From: Luteibacter yeojuensis
Lineage (GTDB): Bacteria; Pseudomonadota; Gammaproteobacteria; Xanthomonadales; Rhodanobacteraceae
Assembly: GCF_000964085.1 (NCBI RefSeq)
Contig: NZ_JZRB01000016.1
Location: forward strand, 1-64,000
Length of the DNA stretch: 64,000 nucleotides
Direction of reading: 5' to 3'
Positions 25,940 through 34,359 of the stretch are shown here, piece by piece; the stretch's first letter is position 1; each line of letters opens with the position of its first letter. The notes below the pieces were generated by a model that was not told the origin of the DNA, made no database searches, and saw only the letters and a program-made list of their open reading frames with translations. The position numbers were made by a program, and so were the translations under genes.

Positions 25940-26716
25940 TCAGCCCAGCGGCCGCACCCAGATATTGCGGAAGCTGATCGGCTGGGAATGGTCGCCGTGC
26001 GCCTGCAGCTTGATCGGCGCATCGGTATACGGCTTGTACTTGGGCTTGCCGATGTAGAAGGTTTCGCCGGTGAGCTCGGTGTGGTTCTGCACAAGCACGC
26101 CGTTGTGGAACAGCGTGACATAAGCCGGGGTCTTCACCGTGCCATCGGCCGCGAACACCGGCGCCGTCCAGATGATGTCGTAGGTCTGCCACTCGCCCGG
26201 GTGGCGGGCCGCGTTCACGAGGGGCGCGGCCTGCTTGTAGACGCTCGCGGCCTGCCCGTTGACGTAGGTCTTGTTCTCGAACGAATCCATGATCTGGATT
26301 TCGTAGCCTTCGTCGCCGGGGCCGGTAGAGGCAAGGAAGACGCCGCTGTTGCCGCGGCCCTGGCCCTCGCCCGTGATGTCCTTCGGAATCTGCCACTCCA
26401 GGTGCAGCTGGTAGCTCTTGAAGCGCTGCTTGGTCTGGATGTTGCCGGTCGTCTTGTCGACCGTGACGATGCCGTCGTGCACCTTCCAGCCCGCGGGGGA
26501 GTGGTCCTTCGACGCCTCCCAGCCGGCAAGGCTATGGCCGTCGAAGAGCACCACCGCATCGGAGGGTGGCGCGTTCTCCTTCGCGCCCGGCGTCACCACC
26601 TTGGGCACCGGCTCCCATTGCTCGGTGGCCTTGGGGTCGTCCTGCGCGGCAGCGTAGGAGGTGCCGGCGATGGCGAGGGCGGCAAGGGCGATCGTGGGGG
26701 CGGTGCGGCGCGTCAT
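25940..26716 (-). CDS. DUF1080 protein (3-keto-glycoside hydrolase/lyase-like)
   Basis: 258 aa from ATG 26716, chosen because AAGGA sits 6 nt upstream; an ATG two codons earlier overlaps that SD. It has a Sec signal peptide ending near SYA-AAQ. The body is a concanavalin-like beta-sandwich: VVLFDGHSLAGWE, YQLHLEWQIP, NSGVFLAS and FRNIWVRPL at the end are DUF1080 hallmarks. DUF1080 members have been linked to cleaving 3-keto-glucosides by hydrolysis or 1,2-elimination. The four upstream genes encode a dehydrogenase complex and two isomerase-fold proteins, which fits a periplasmic 3-keto-glycoside pathway. It is last in that operon, 20 nt after the TIM-barrel gene. Confidence 0.87.
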   Translation of the reverse strand: MTRRTAPTIALAALAIAGTSYAAAQDDPKATEQWEPVPKVVTPGAKENAPPSDAVVLFDGHSLAGWEASKDHSPAGWKVHDGIVTVDKTTGNIQTKQRFKSYQLHLEWQIPKDITGEGQGRGNSGVFLASTGPGDEGYEIQIMDSFENKTYVNGQAASVYKQAAPLVNAARHPGEWQTYDIIWTAPVFAADGTVKTPAYVTLFHNGVLVQNHTELTGETFYIGKPKYKPYTDAPIKLQAHGDHSQPISFRNIWVRPLG

Positions 26717-26736
26717 GGGCATTCCTTGGGAAGGGG

Positions 26737-27636
26737 TCAAACCGTGCAGATCTTGAAAGCCTCGGCGAACGACTCGAACGGATCGGGCCGCGAGGGCGAG
26801 AACTCGTGCGCGATGTAGCCCTGGTAGTTGAGGTCGGCGATGGCCTGGGCCACGGCGTGGTAGTTCAGTTCCTGCGTGCCGTTGATGTCGTGGCGCCCCG
26901 GCACGCCGCCGGTGTGGAAATGGCCGATCCACTGGATGTTGTCGCGGATGGTGCGGATCACGTCGCCTTCCATGATCTGCATGTGGTAGATGTCGTAGAG
27001 CAGCTTCACGTTGGGCGAGTTGAGGCCCTTCGTCACCGCCACGCCGAACGCCGTGTGGTCGCCCTGGTAGCCATGGTGGTCGACCTTGCTGTTCAGCAGC
27101 TCGAGACACAGCGTGATGCCGTTCTCCGCTGCGAGCGGCGCGACTTTCGACAGGCCTTCGATGCAGTTGGCAATGGCGCGCTGGTCGTCGATGCCGTCCT
27201 TGCGGTTGCCGAACATGGTGATGATGCTCTTGACGCCCGCGCGCTTGGCCAGCGGAATCGTCGTCTCGATTTCCTTGATCAGCTGGGCGTGGTTCGCCGG
27301 GTCGTTGAAACCGAACTCGATGAAGTTGTCACGCTTGGCCGGGTAACCCATCGACACGGCCATGCCGTGGTCCTGCACCACCGACCATTCATCGGCGTAG
27401 AGCAGGTCGACGCCCACGAAACCGAGGGCCTTCAGGCGCGTGCACAGTTCGGGCAACGGGGCTTTGGAGGTCCAGCGGCTTAGCGACTGCTTGAGCCGCC
27501 CGCCACCCACGGGGCCGGGCGGCGTGGCCTTGCCGGCGGCGGTGGTGCCGGCCGTGGCGATGAGGGGGGCGGCGCCCGCCACCGCGGCAGCGGCGGCGAG
27601 GCGGCCCAGCATGGTACGGCGGCCGATGTCGGTCAT
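26737..27636 (-). CDS. Tat-exported sugar isomerase/hydratase-fold protein (TIM barrel)
   Basis: 299 aa. The N-terminus GRRTMLG followed by an Ala-rich segment is a Tat signal. The mature protein has the xylose-isomerase-like AP2 barrel: GFVGVDLLYADEW, LCLELLNSKVDHHGYQGD (metal-binding Glu and His), LLYDIYHMQIMEGD and HFHTGGVPGRHDI are close to hydroxypyruvate isomerase (Hyi) proteins. Exported members near DUF1080 genes are candidates for hydrating or isomerising keto-sugar intermediates rather than acting on hydroxypyruvate. Its ATG overlaps the stop of the dehydrogenase small subunit (ATGA). Confidence 0.85.
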   Translation of the reverse strand: MTDIGRRTMLGRLAAAAAVAGAAPLIATAGTTAAGKATPPGPVGGGRLKQSLSRWTSKAPLPELCTRLKALGFVGVDLLYADEWSVVQDHGMAVSMGYPAKRDNFIEFGFNDPANHAQLIKEIETTIPLAKRAGVKSIITMFGNRKDGIDDQRAIANCIEGLSKVAPLAAENGITLCLELLNSKVDHHGYQGDHTAFGVAVTKGLNSPNVKLLYDIYHMQIMEGDVIRTIRDNIQWIGHFHTGGVPGRHDINGTQELNYHAVAQAIADLNYQGYIAHEFSPSRPDPFESFAEAFKICTV

Positions 27637-28223
27637 ATCTTCAGTTCAGCCTCGACGGCCCAGGCCTTGCCGTTACCCGCCTCCGACAGCGGGATATCGG
27701 CCTTCCACTGCGCCGGCACGGCGGCGTACTGCAGCACCTGCGTGCAGCCCGGCTGCGAGAGGAAAAAGCCCAGCATCGCGAGCTTCTTGCTCATCATGAC
27801 GAAATCCGCCGCGGGTGCCGGCTTGCCGCCCTTCGGCACGGCCAGCGCTTCCTTGTGCAGCTTGTCGACGAGCGCCTTGCGCTGCGCGTCGTTGAGCTGC
27901 ATGAACGGCTTGCCACCGGCCTTGTCGAACGCGGCCATGGCGTTGAGGTAACGGGTCTGGTCCACCTTGGCGTAGACGGCGCTGAACATCTGGTCGATGA
28001 ACAGCGGTACGCCCGCGTCCACGGCGCCCGGGGTATCGGTGCGCGGAATGACGATGTCGGATACCGTGCCTACCAGGCTGTACTGCGCCGGGTTGAAGAA
28101 CTGGGGCTTGGCGGCCGGCGCCTGCGACGCGGCGTGGGCGTCGAACACCGCGAGCAGCGACGGGCCCGCGATGGCGCCGACGGCCAGCGCGGACATGCTT
28201 TTCAACCATTCACGACGGTTCAT
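27633..28223 (-). CDS. GMC dehydrogenase small subunit (gluconate 2-dehydrogenase subunit 3 family)
   Basis: 196 aa. It has a Tat signal with NRREWLKS and a hydrophobic core ending in AHA. The body has FNPAQYSLVGTVSDIVIPRTDTPGAVDAGVPLFIDQM, the subunit-3 family core. Such subunits carry the Tat signal for the whole complex and the signal-less FAD subunit is exported with them. That matches the GMC gene 11 nt upstream, which lacks a signal peptide. The gmc stop sits inside the TGAGGA that serves as this gene's ribosome-binding site. No cytochrome c subunit gene is nearby, so the electron acceptor is open. Confidence 0.88.
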   Translation of the reverse strand: MNRREWLKSMSALAVGAIAGPSLLAVFDAHAASQAPAAKPQFFNPAQYSLVGTVSDIVIPRTDTPGAVDAGVPLFIDQMFSAVYAKVDQTRYLNAMAAFDKAGGKPFMQLNDAQRKALVDKLHKEALAVPKGGKPAPAADFVMMSKKLAMLGFFLSQPGCTQVLQYAAVPAQWKADIPLSEAGNGKAWAVEAELKI

Positions 28224-28234
28224 GGTCTGGGTCC

Positions 28235-29926
28235 TCAGATGTTGCCGCGCTTGAGTTCTTGGACGGCGTGGTCGGCCGCGCGTGCGGTCAGCGCCATGTA
28301 CGTCAGTGACGGGTTCTGGCAGGCGGACGACGCCATGGCCGAGCCATCGGTGATGTAGACGTTCTTGCAGGCATGCATCTGGTTGAAGCCGTTGAGCACC
28401 GAGGTCTTCGGGTCGCGGCCCATGCGCGCGGTGCCCATTTCATGGATGCCCGCGCCGACGTTGGCCTTCATGGTGAACGAGCCCACGTCGCGGTAGCCGG
28501 CGCCGGTGAGCATCTCCAGCGCATCGTCGATGATGGCCTTGCCCATCATGATCTCGTTTTCCTGGTGCGCGGCATCGAAGTTGAGCACGGGCATGCCGTA
28601 CTTGTCCTTGTGGTTGCGATCCAGCGTCACGAAGTTCTTGTGCGACGGCAGCATCTCGCCGAAGCCCATCATCGAGACATACCACGGGCCCGGCGCCTCG
28701 GCGGCCTTCTTCAGCTCGGCGCCCATCGCGTTTTCGTCCACGAGGCGCGTCCAGTCCTGGCGGCCCGCGCCGCCCTGGAAACCAAAGCCGCGCAGGTAGC
28801 GCTGCTTGTCGGTGCCGATGTTGCGGTAGCGGGGGATGTAGAAGCCGGTGGGGCGGCGGCCGGAGTAATAGCGGTCTTCATGGCCATCGACCATGGCGCG
28901 CGCGCCGGTGCCGAACAGGTGGTCCATGATGTTGTGGCCGAGCTCGCCGCTGTCGTTGCCGAAACCGTTGGGGAAGCGCGTCGACGTGGAGTTCAACAGG
29001 ATGTGCGTCGTGCCGAACGTCGACGCGTTCATGAAGATCACGCGCGCAAAGTATTCGGTCTGGTGGCCCGTCTCGGCATCGAGAACGCGCACGCCGGTGG
29101 CCTTGCCCTTGTTGTTGTCGTAGATCAGCTCATACACGATGGCGTTCGTCACCATCGTCATGTTGCCCGTGCGCTCGGCCGAGGGCAGCGTGGACGAGTT
29201 GCTGCTGAAGTAGCCACCGAACGGGCAGCCGCGCATGCACAGGTTGCGGTACTGGCAGGTGCCGCGCTGCGGGCTCTGGTCGTGCTTCAGCGGCGCGGAG
29301 AGGTTGGCGGTGCGGCCGATGATCAGCTTGCGCTTGAACTTGTCATCGAGCTTGCCCTGGAAATCCTTCTCGACGCAGTTGAGGTCCATGGGTGGCAGGA
29401 AATCGCCATCGGGCAGCTGGGCCAGGTGGTCGTTGTTGCCGCTGACGCCGATGAAGTGCTCGACGTAGTCGTACCACTTGGCGAGGTCGTTGTAGCGGAT
29501 GGGCCAGTCGACGCCCACGCCTTCCTTGCCGTTCGCCTCGAAATCCATCTCGCTGAAGCGGTAGCTCTGCCGGCCCCACATGAGCGAGCGGCCACCGACG
29601 TGATAGCCACGGAACCAGTCGAACGGCTTGGTTTCTTCGTACGGGTTGTCGATGTCGTCGACGAACCAGTGCTTGGTGGACTGGGTGATGCCGTAGAACG
29701 AGGGGCGGGTGTGCTTGGGCCACCGCGCGATGTCGGCCTGCGTGGGCTCGTCGCCGTAGGGCAGCTCCCACGGGTTCTTCATGGCGGTGGGGTAGTCGAG
29801 GTGCTTCACCATGGGGCCGCGATCGAGGACGAGCGTCTTCAGGCCCTTCTCAGTGAGTTCTTTGGCCGCCCAGCCACCGCTGACGCCGGTGCCGACGACG
29901 ATGGCGTCGAATGTGTTCTTTTCCAT
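28235..29926 (-). CDS. GMC family FAD oxidoreductase (glucoside 3-dehydrogenase-like)
   Basis: 563 aa. The N-terminal FAD-binding VVGTGVSGGWAAKELTEKG (GxGxxG) and LDRG strand are clear. GTCQYRNLCMRGCPFGGYF is a Cys-containing segment seen in membrane-linked sugar dehydrogenases. The C-terminal GAGIHEMGTARMGRDP and NVYITDGSAMASSACQNPSLTYMALTARAADH are GMC-C hallmarks with the catalytic His region. No signal peptide; export is expected together with the Tat subunit. The genomic company (subunit 3, DUF1080, TIM barrels) points to oxidation of sugars or glycosides at C3. It is 11 nt after the upstream TIM-barrel gene. Confidence 0.9.
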   Translation of the reverse strand: MEKNTFDAIVVGTGVSGGWAAKELTEKGLKTLVLDRGPMVKHLDYPTAMKNPWELPYGDEPTQADIARWPKHTRPSFYGITQSTKHWFVDDIDNPYEETKPFDWFRGYHVGGRSLMWGRQSYRFSEMDFEANGKEGVGVDWPIRYNDLAKWYDYVEHFIGVSGNNDHLAQLPDGDFLPPMDLNCVEKDFQGKLDDKFKRKLIIGRTANLSAPLKHDQSPQRGTCQYRNLCMRGCPFGGYFSSNSSTLPSAERTGNMTMVTNAIVYELIYDNNKGKATGVRVLDAETGHQTEYFARVIFMNASTFGTTHILLNSTSTRFPNGFGNDSGELGHNIMDHLFGTGARAMVDGHEDRYYSGRRPTGFYIPRYRNIGTDKQRYLRGFGFQGGAGRQDWTRLVDENAMGAELKKAAEAPGPWYVSMMGFGEMLPSHKNFVTLDRNHKDKYGMPVLNFDAAHQENEIMMGKAIIDDALEMLTGAGYRDVGSFTMKANVGAGIHEMGTARMGRDPKTSVLNGFNQMHACKNVYITDGSAMASSACQNPSLTYMALTARAADHAVQELKRGNI

Positions 29927-29937
29927 GCCGTTCCCTT

Positions 29938-30813
29938 CTAGCGCAGCGGGCGCAGGTAGTCGTAGTCGACGCGCGCGGCGTCAATGTCTTTCATGCGGGC
30001 GTACGGGCCTTCCTGCTCCACGAAGCAATGCTTCAGGCCGGAGGCATCGGCAGCCGCCATGATCGGTTTGTAATCGAGGGTGCCGCGGCCAAGCTCGGCG
30101 CCCGGGTAATCCTTCGAGCCGCCCGGGAGGAAATCCTTCGCGTGCATCAGCGGGATGCGGCCGGGGTTTGCCTTGAAGTAGTCCACGGGGTTCTTTCCAC
30201 CCGCGTGCACCCAGCCGCAATCCATTTCGAACTGCACCAGCGCGTGGTCTGTCTCCGCGAGCAGCACGTCGTAGAACACCTTGCCACCGCCCACGTCGGT
30301 GAACTCGGCATGGTGGTTGTGGTACGCGTACTGCAGGCCTGCCTTCTTCGCCTTCTCGCCGAGCTTGTTGGCGTACTCGGCCGTGCGCTTGGCGTCGTCG
30401 AGCGTGTAGCCCGGCTCGCCCGGTTTGTTGGCTTCCTTCTGCATGATGCCCGGCAGCATGCTGCTGACGATGTACTTCGCACCAAGCGTGTGGGCGGCGT
30501 CGATGCCGGCCTCGAAGCCCATGCTGTCGAAATGCATGCTGGGGCAGGCCAGGCCCGCGGTCTTCAGCTGGTCGCGCAGGGTGGCCGCGGTGCTGGTGAC
30601 GATGGCCTCGATCTCGCTGTAGCCGATCGCCTTGAGCGTCTTGAGCGTGCCGGCCGGGTCGGCCTTGTAGGCGTCGAGCACCATGTAGAGCTGGATGCCC
30701 ATGGTCTTTGCCGGGGCGGTGGCGGCGAGGATCTTGCCCGGCGCGCCGAGGCCAAGCCCCAGGGCCGTGCCACACAGTGCGGAACGGCCAAGGAATTGCC
30801 TGCGAGTCAACAT
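29938..30813 (-). CDS. Tat-exported sugar phosphate isomerase/epimerase-like protein
   Basis: 291 aa from ATG 30813, chosen for the GGAGA 7 nt upstream and the Tat motif TRRQFLG at the start. AP2-type TIM barrel: IQLYMVLDAYKADPAGTLKTL, YSEIEAI, YAYHNHHAEF (metal-binding His), FEMDCGWVHAGG and MHAKDFLPG. It resembles the secreted isomerase-fold proteins found with GMC and Gfo/Idh enzymes in soil bacteria. It is the first gene of the five-gene minus-strand operon and faces the LacI gene across a 316-bp region with two operator-like dyads. The exact reaction is unknown. Confidence 0.85.
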   Translation of the reverse strand: MLTRRQFLGRSALCGTALGLGLGAPGKILAATAPAKTMGIQLYMVLDAYKADPAGTLKTLKAIGYSEIEAIVTSTAATLRDQLKTAGLACPSMHFDSMGFEAGIDAAHTLGAKYIVSSMLPGIMQKEANKPGEPGYTLDDAKRTAEYANKLGEKAKKAGLQYAYHNHHAEFTDVGGGKVFYDVLLAETDHALVQFEMDCGWVHAGGKNPVDYFKANPGRIPLMHAKDFLPGGSKDYPGAELGRGTLDYKPIMAAADASGLKHCFVEQEGPYARMKDIDAARVDYDYLRPLR

Positions 30814-30936
30814 GATGGGGTCTCCTGGAAGGTGCCGACGGGTGCCATGCGGAGAATCATCGGTCGGCTTTCCTGGCGCTTGTCGGTATCGACTGGCTTG
30901 CCATGTTCTTCCCCCGGCGGGCGTGCCGCCATCGAA

Positions 30937-30952
30937 ATGTATTCGATTACAT
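30937..30952. promoter_or_regulatory. Operator-like dyad 1
   Basis: ATGTATTCGATTACAT: ATGTA arms around a central TCGA, with one mismatched pair. It lies 124 bp before the start of the TIM-barrel gene, placed to control the minus-strand operon. Confidence 0.5.
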
Positions 30953-31036
30953 GATTTTTCGGGCGTGCACGGGTGCTGCGCGCCGCGGACATGCCAAGAT
31001 GTGTAGCAGATGGGTGAAGAGGCCTGCAACGGTTTT

Positions 31037-31052
31037 ATGTAATCCATTACAT
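31037..31052. promoter_or_regulatory. Operator-like dyad 2
   Basis: ATGTAATCCATTACAT: arms ATGTAA/TTACAT around TCCA. It lies 78 bp before the GTG of the LacI gene, suited to autoregulation. It shares 14 of 16 positions with dyad 1. Confidence 0.5.
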
Positions 31053-31129
31053 TGCGTTGCAGCATACTCAGGGCGTCGCGGGCAGCTACCATCCACGACG
31101 CCCCGGGCGGGCAAAGGGATACAAAGCGC

Positions 31130-32206
31130 GTGGCTAAAGACAAAAAGCGTCACGATCGAAAGGATGCCGAGGCCGCGCGCAGTGATGTTGCGCCGCAGCC
31201 CGCGCGCGTGCACACGGTGAAGGAAATCGCCGCCATCGCAAAAGTTTCAGTCGCAACTGTTTCCCGGGCATTGCAGCGGCCGGAGATCGTCAGCCCCGAA
31301 ACCCGCGAGCGCATCCAGGAAGTGGTGAAGCGTTTTGGCTACACGCCCAATGCCATGGCGCGCAACCTGCGCACCGCGCGGACGCGGCTCATCGTCGCCT
31401 TGCTCCCGGATATCACCAACCCGTTCTTCTCCGAAGTGATCCGTGGCATCGAGCAGGTCGCCTACGAGAACGGCTATTCCGTGCTGCTTGGCGAGACGCA
31501 GAGCAACCTCGTCCGCGAGCAGGCCTACGCCGACATGGTGGCCGCACGGCAGGCCGACGGCATCATCACCATGTTCCATCGCGTGCCCGCCATCCCCATG
31601 GGTGGCCGGCTGCCGCTGGTCAACGCCTGCGAGTACGTGAAGGACAGCGGCATTTCGAGCGTGTATGTCGACAACGTGGCGGCCGCCGCCACGGCCATCG
31701 ACTACCTCGTCGGACTGGGCCATCGCGATATCGCGTTTCTTGCCGGGCCGTCGTCGAGCCCGATCTGCGAGGACCGCGAAGCGGGCTACCACCTTGCGTT
31801 GAAGCGCGCTGGCATTCCGCTTGATGCGGCGCTCACTGTCGTCGGCGATTTTTCGATCGAAGCGGGCGAACGTGCCGTCGAGTCGCTGCTCGCGCAAGGC
31901 AAGTCGTTCAGCGCCTTGTTCTGCTCCAGCGATGAAATGGCCATGGGTGCCATGCGGGCGCTGACGTCCCGTGGGCTGCGCATCCCGGACGATGTCTCGG
32001 TCATCGGTTTCGACGACATCCGCTTTTCACGGTACACATCGCCGCCGCTGACCACCATGGCCCAACCTAAAAATGCGTTGGGGCGCGAGGCCATGACCAT
32101 GATGATCGAACTGCTCGCCGACCCTGAGGAGCCGCCGCGCAAGCGCGTGCTGGCCGCCGAACTGGTGGTGCGTGGCTCCACGGCGCCGCCGAAGGCGCTG
32201 CGGTAA
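31130..32206 (+). CDS. LacI-family transcriptional regulator
   Basis: 358 aa from GTG 31130 (AAAGGG about 10 nt upstream). A Lys/Arg-rich extension of about 30 residues precedes the HTH, which reads VKEIAAIAKVSVATVSRALQ. The effector domain follows with DITNPFFSEVIRGIE and ends with FDDIRFSRYTSPPLTTMAQP, a standard LacI C-terminal part. It is divergent from the sugar-oxidation operon, so it probably represses that operon and itself through the two 16-bp dyads. The inducer is likely a sugar or a keto-sugar. Confidence 0.9.
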   Translation: MAKDKKRHDRKDAEAARSDVAPQPARVHTVKEIAAIAKVSVATVSRALQRPEIVSPETRERIQEVVKRFGYTPNAMARNLRTARTRLIVALLPDITNPFFSEVIRGIEQVAYENGYSVLLGETQSNLVREQAYADMVAARQADGIITMFHRVPAIPMGGRLPLVNACEYVKDSGISSVYVDNVAAAATAIDYLVGLGHRDIAFLAGPSSSPICEDREAGYHLALKRAGIPLDAALTVVGDFSIEAGERAVESLLAQGKSFSALFCSSDEMAMGAMRALTSRGLRIPDDVSVIGFDDIRFSRYTSPPLTTMAQPKNALGREAMTMMIELLADPEEPPRKRVLAAELVVRGSTAPPKALR

Positions 32207-32214
32207 GCGATGGC

Positions 32215-32454
32215 CTAACGCCGCTGGCCCGCGCCGTGCGGTGGTTTGCGCAGGGGATCGAGTAAGCCTTTCAGGCCGTTGTGGTCAAGTTCCAGCGCAA
32301 GGGCCAGCAAGGTTCCCAAGTGGCCGCTCGGGAAGCCTTTGCGTGCATACCACGCGAGATAGGCGCCCGGCAGGTCGGCGATAAGCCGGCCCTGGTACTT
32401 GCCATACGGCATGGGCATCGTCACGAGGCTCTTCAGGTCGTCGGGTTTGAACAC
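32215..32454 (-). CDS. DUF3820 family protein
   Basis: 79 aa, GTG start. The conserved core MPYGKYQGRLIADLPGAYLAWYARKGFP is the DUF3820 signature (small proteins once listed as putative quorum-sensing-regulated virulence factors). The fold resembles a small nucleic-acid-binding module in some annotations, but function is unknown. It is tail-to-tail with the LacI gene (8-nt gap) and not obviously part of the sugar locus. Confidence 0.85.
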   Translation of the reverse strand: MFKPDDLKSLVTMPMPYGKYQGRLIADLPGAYLAWYARKGFPSGHLGTLLALALELDHNGLKGLLDPLRKPPHGAGQRR

Positions 32455-32552
32455 GGTGCCTCAGGATGCGGGATCGAACAAAAACGCATGCCGCGCGGGT
32501 GCGCGGCCGCGACCATGGCCCGGCTCGGGAACGAGATGAGGTACTTGGCCAT
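32433..32552 (-). pseudogene. Possible remnant of a YciI-like protein
   Basis: A 39-codon frame starts at 32552 with AAGG 7 nt upstream and reads MAKYLISFPSRAMV, like the first strand of YciI-type proteins (KYLISFPS-A-MV). It then runs into unrelated sequence and stops inside the start of the DUF3820 gene. A decayed N-terminal fragment is the simplest reading. It may equally be a chance frame. Confidence 0.3.
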
Positions 32553-32570
32553 GGTCGTTGCCTTGCGTGC

Positions 32571-34154
32571 CTAGGAGAGCGACCAGCCCGTGCGGTAATC
32601 GCGCCGCAGGAACTGGTTTGCCTCGTCGATGTTGGTGACGCGCATGTTCGCAGCGTCGTACTCGATGCGGTGCCCCGTACGCAGGGAGACGATGCCTAGC
32701 AGCATCACCTCCGTCAGCTGCGCGGCGTACTCGAACGGCGAGGTGGTCTTGCCCTTGCCCTTGCAGGCATTCGCCCAGTTCATTTCGTGCGACGTGGTGA
32801 TGCGCTCGTACTTCTTCGGCGGCGTGCCGACCGAATCATGGAGCGATTGCGGCAGCAGGCGCGGGTTGTCGCCGTAGGTTTCGTGCACCAGCTTGCCCTT
32901 GTCACCGATGTAGAGCGTTCCGCCATCGTGCATCTGGCCCGCGCCGAGCGCCTCGAGGTCTGGCGGCAGCAGGTTGCCGTCGTACCAGGTAAGCCGTACC
33001 GGCGGCTTGTTGCCGCGCGCGGCAAAGTCGTAGTAGGTCATCGTGCCCAGCGGGTACGATTCCTTGTTGTACGGCGTCGAGACCGTTTCCACGGACGTCG
33101 GGAAGCCGAGGTCCAGCGACCAGAACGGCGAATCGATGAGGTGGGCGCCCATGTCGCCGAGCGCGCCCGCGCCCCAGTCGGTCCAGCCACGCCAGTTGAA
33201 CGGGTGGTAGAGCGGGTGGTACTCGACGACCGGGCCCGGGCCAAGGAACAGGTCCCATTCGAGGCCCTGCGGCTTGGGGTAATTGCCGGCCATGGCATTC
33301 GCCAGGCGCGCCATCACGGCGTCCATGTCCCAGCTGGTGGCGGCCGGGGCCGCGACGGGCTGCGGGCGCGGTATGCCCTGCGGCCAGTAGCCCAGCGGCC
33401 GGTTCGTCCAGGAATGCACTTCGCGCACCTCGCCGATGGCACCCGCGTCGATGTACTCGCGGATGAGTCGCGTGTCGTCGGTGGAATGCCCCTGGTTGCC
33501 CATCTGCGTGACGATCTTCGGGTTTTCCCTGGCCTTGCGAGCCATTTCGCGGGCTTCGAAAACCGACCAGGTGAGCGGCTTCTGCACGTAAACATGCTTG
33601 CCAAGCGCCATGGCCGCGCTGGCAATCACCGCATGCAGGTGGTCCGGCGTGGCGATGACCACCGCGTCGATATCCTTCTGCTGCTCGAGCATCTGGCGGT
33701 AATCGGTGTAACGCTTGATCGAATCGTACTTCTTGGCGAGCAGCTTCAGCTGGTCAACCTTGTCCTTCAGCTCCTTGCGCTTCGCCGCCGTGGGAGCGCT
33801 GTCGACCTTGGCCTTGGCCTGCGCGATGCCGTCGAACATCTTGCGGAAGTTTTTATCCGTATAGGCCCAATCGACATCACACAGGGCCACGATGTTCTCG
33901 CTGGCCAGCGCGCGGATATTGTTCGCGCCCATGCCGCCCACGCCGACGCCGGCGATGTTGAGGCGGTCGCTCGGCGCCGTATGGCCCTGGCCGCCGAGCA
34001 CGTGGCGGGGCACGATCAGCAGCCCCGTCGCGGCGATGGCGCTGCCGGCCAGGAAGTTGCGGCGGGTGAGGGTGATGCCCACGTTCGAATCGCTGGCCGC
34101 AGCCGCGGCGGGTGGGGGCAGGGTGGTGTTATCGACCTTCGTTTCGTCCGACAT
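32571..34154 (-). CDS. Tat-exported Gfo/Idh/MocA family oxidoreductase
   Basis: 527 aa. A 28-residue Ala/Pro-rich lead precedes a Tat signal (TLTRRNFLAGS). The Rossmann domain begins LNIAGVGVGGMGANNIRAL with DVDWAY, and DAVVIATPDHLHAVIASAAMALGKHVYVQKPLTWS contains the conserved EKP-like region, here QKP. The C-terminal alpha/beta domain has GALGDMGAHLIDSPFWSL with the catalytic-type His. These exported NAD(P)-fold proteins with Tat signals keep a bound cofactor and act on sugars. It lies downstream of the LacI gene on the opposite strand and probably joins the same 3-keto-sugar pathway. Confidence 0.88.
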   Translation of the reverse strand: MSDETKVDNTTLPPPAAAAASDSNVGITLTRRNFLAGSAIAATGLLIVPRHVLGGQGHTAPSDRLNIAGVGVGGMGANNIRALASENIVALCDVDWAYTDKNFRKMFDGIAQAKAKVDSAPTAAKRKELKDKVDQLKLLAKKYDSIKRYTDYRQMLEQQKDIDAVVIATPDHLHAVIASAAMALGKHVYVQKPLTWSVFEAREMARKARENPKIVTQMGNQGHSTDDTRLIREYIDAGAIGEVREVHSWTNRPLGYWPQGIPRPQPVAAPAATSWDMDAVMARLANAMAGNYPKPQGLEWDLFLGPGPVVEYHPLYHPFNWRGWTDWGAGALGDMGAHLIDSPFWSLDLGFPTSVETVSTPYNKESYPLGTMTYYDFAARGNKPPVRLTWYDGNLLPPDLEALGAGQMHDGGTLYIGDKGKLVHETYGDNPRLLPQSLHDSVGTPPKKYERITTSHEMNWANACKGKGKTTSPFEYAAQLTEVMLLGIVSLRTGHRIEYDAANMRVTNIDEANQFLRRDYRTGWSLS

Positions 34155-34359
34155 GCGCGCTGTAGTCTCCGGCTTGGTACCAGGAAGCGGCCGGGACGAG
34201 GCCCCGGTTGCGGTGGTGAAGCTGGAGTTAATTAGCGTAGATCGGGGGAGGATTCAACAAGAAGCGGCCCGCTCAACCGGGCCCCGACGAATTGGGAGCG
34301 AATGAAACTAATTCTCCTGGCAGCGCAATGGCGGCGTTAGTGCCTTTGTCTTCGGGCAC

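Larger units (their letters stand above)
30814..31129. promoter_or_regulatory. Divergent control region with two 16-bp operator-like dyads
   Basis: This 316-bp gene-free stretch separates the sugar-oxidation operon from the LacI gene. It holds ATGTATTCGATTACAT at 30937-30952 and ATGTAATCCATTACAT at 31037-31052. Both have ATGTA/TACAT arms, are near-palindromic and lie exactly 100 bp apart. The area between them is AT-rich for this genome. Binding by the adjacent LacI protein to both sites, possibly with looping, is inferred. I see no gene or intrinsic terminator in it. Confidence 0.6.

Noticed and set aside
28373-29941. 522-codon plus-strand frame across the GMC gene
   Set aside because: Mirror of the GMC coding strand, with no SD and no recognisable domain.
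32787-34235. 482-codon plus-strand frame across the Gfo/Idh gene
   Set aside because: Shadow frame; the Tat signal and Rossmann motifs lie on the minus strand.
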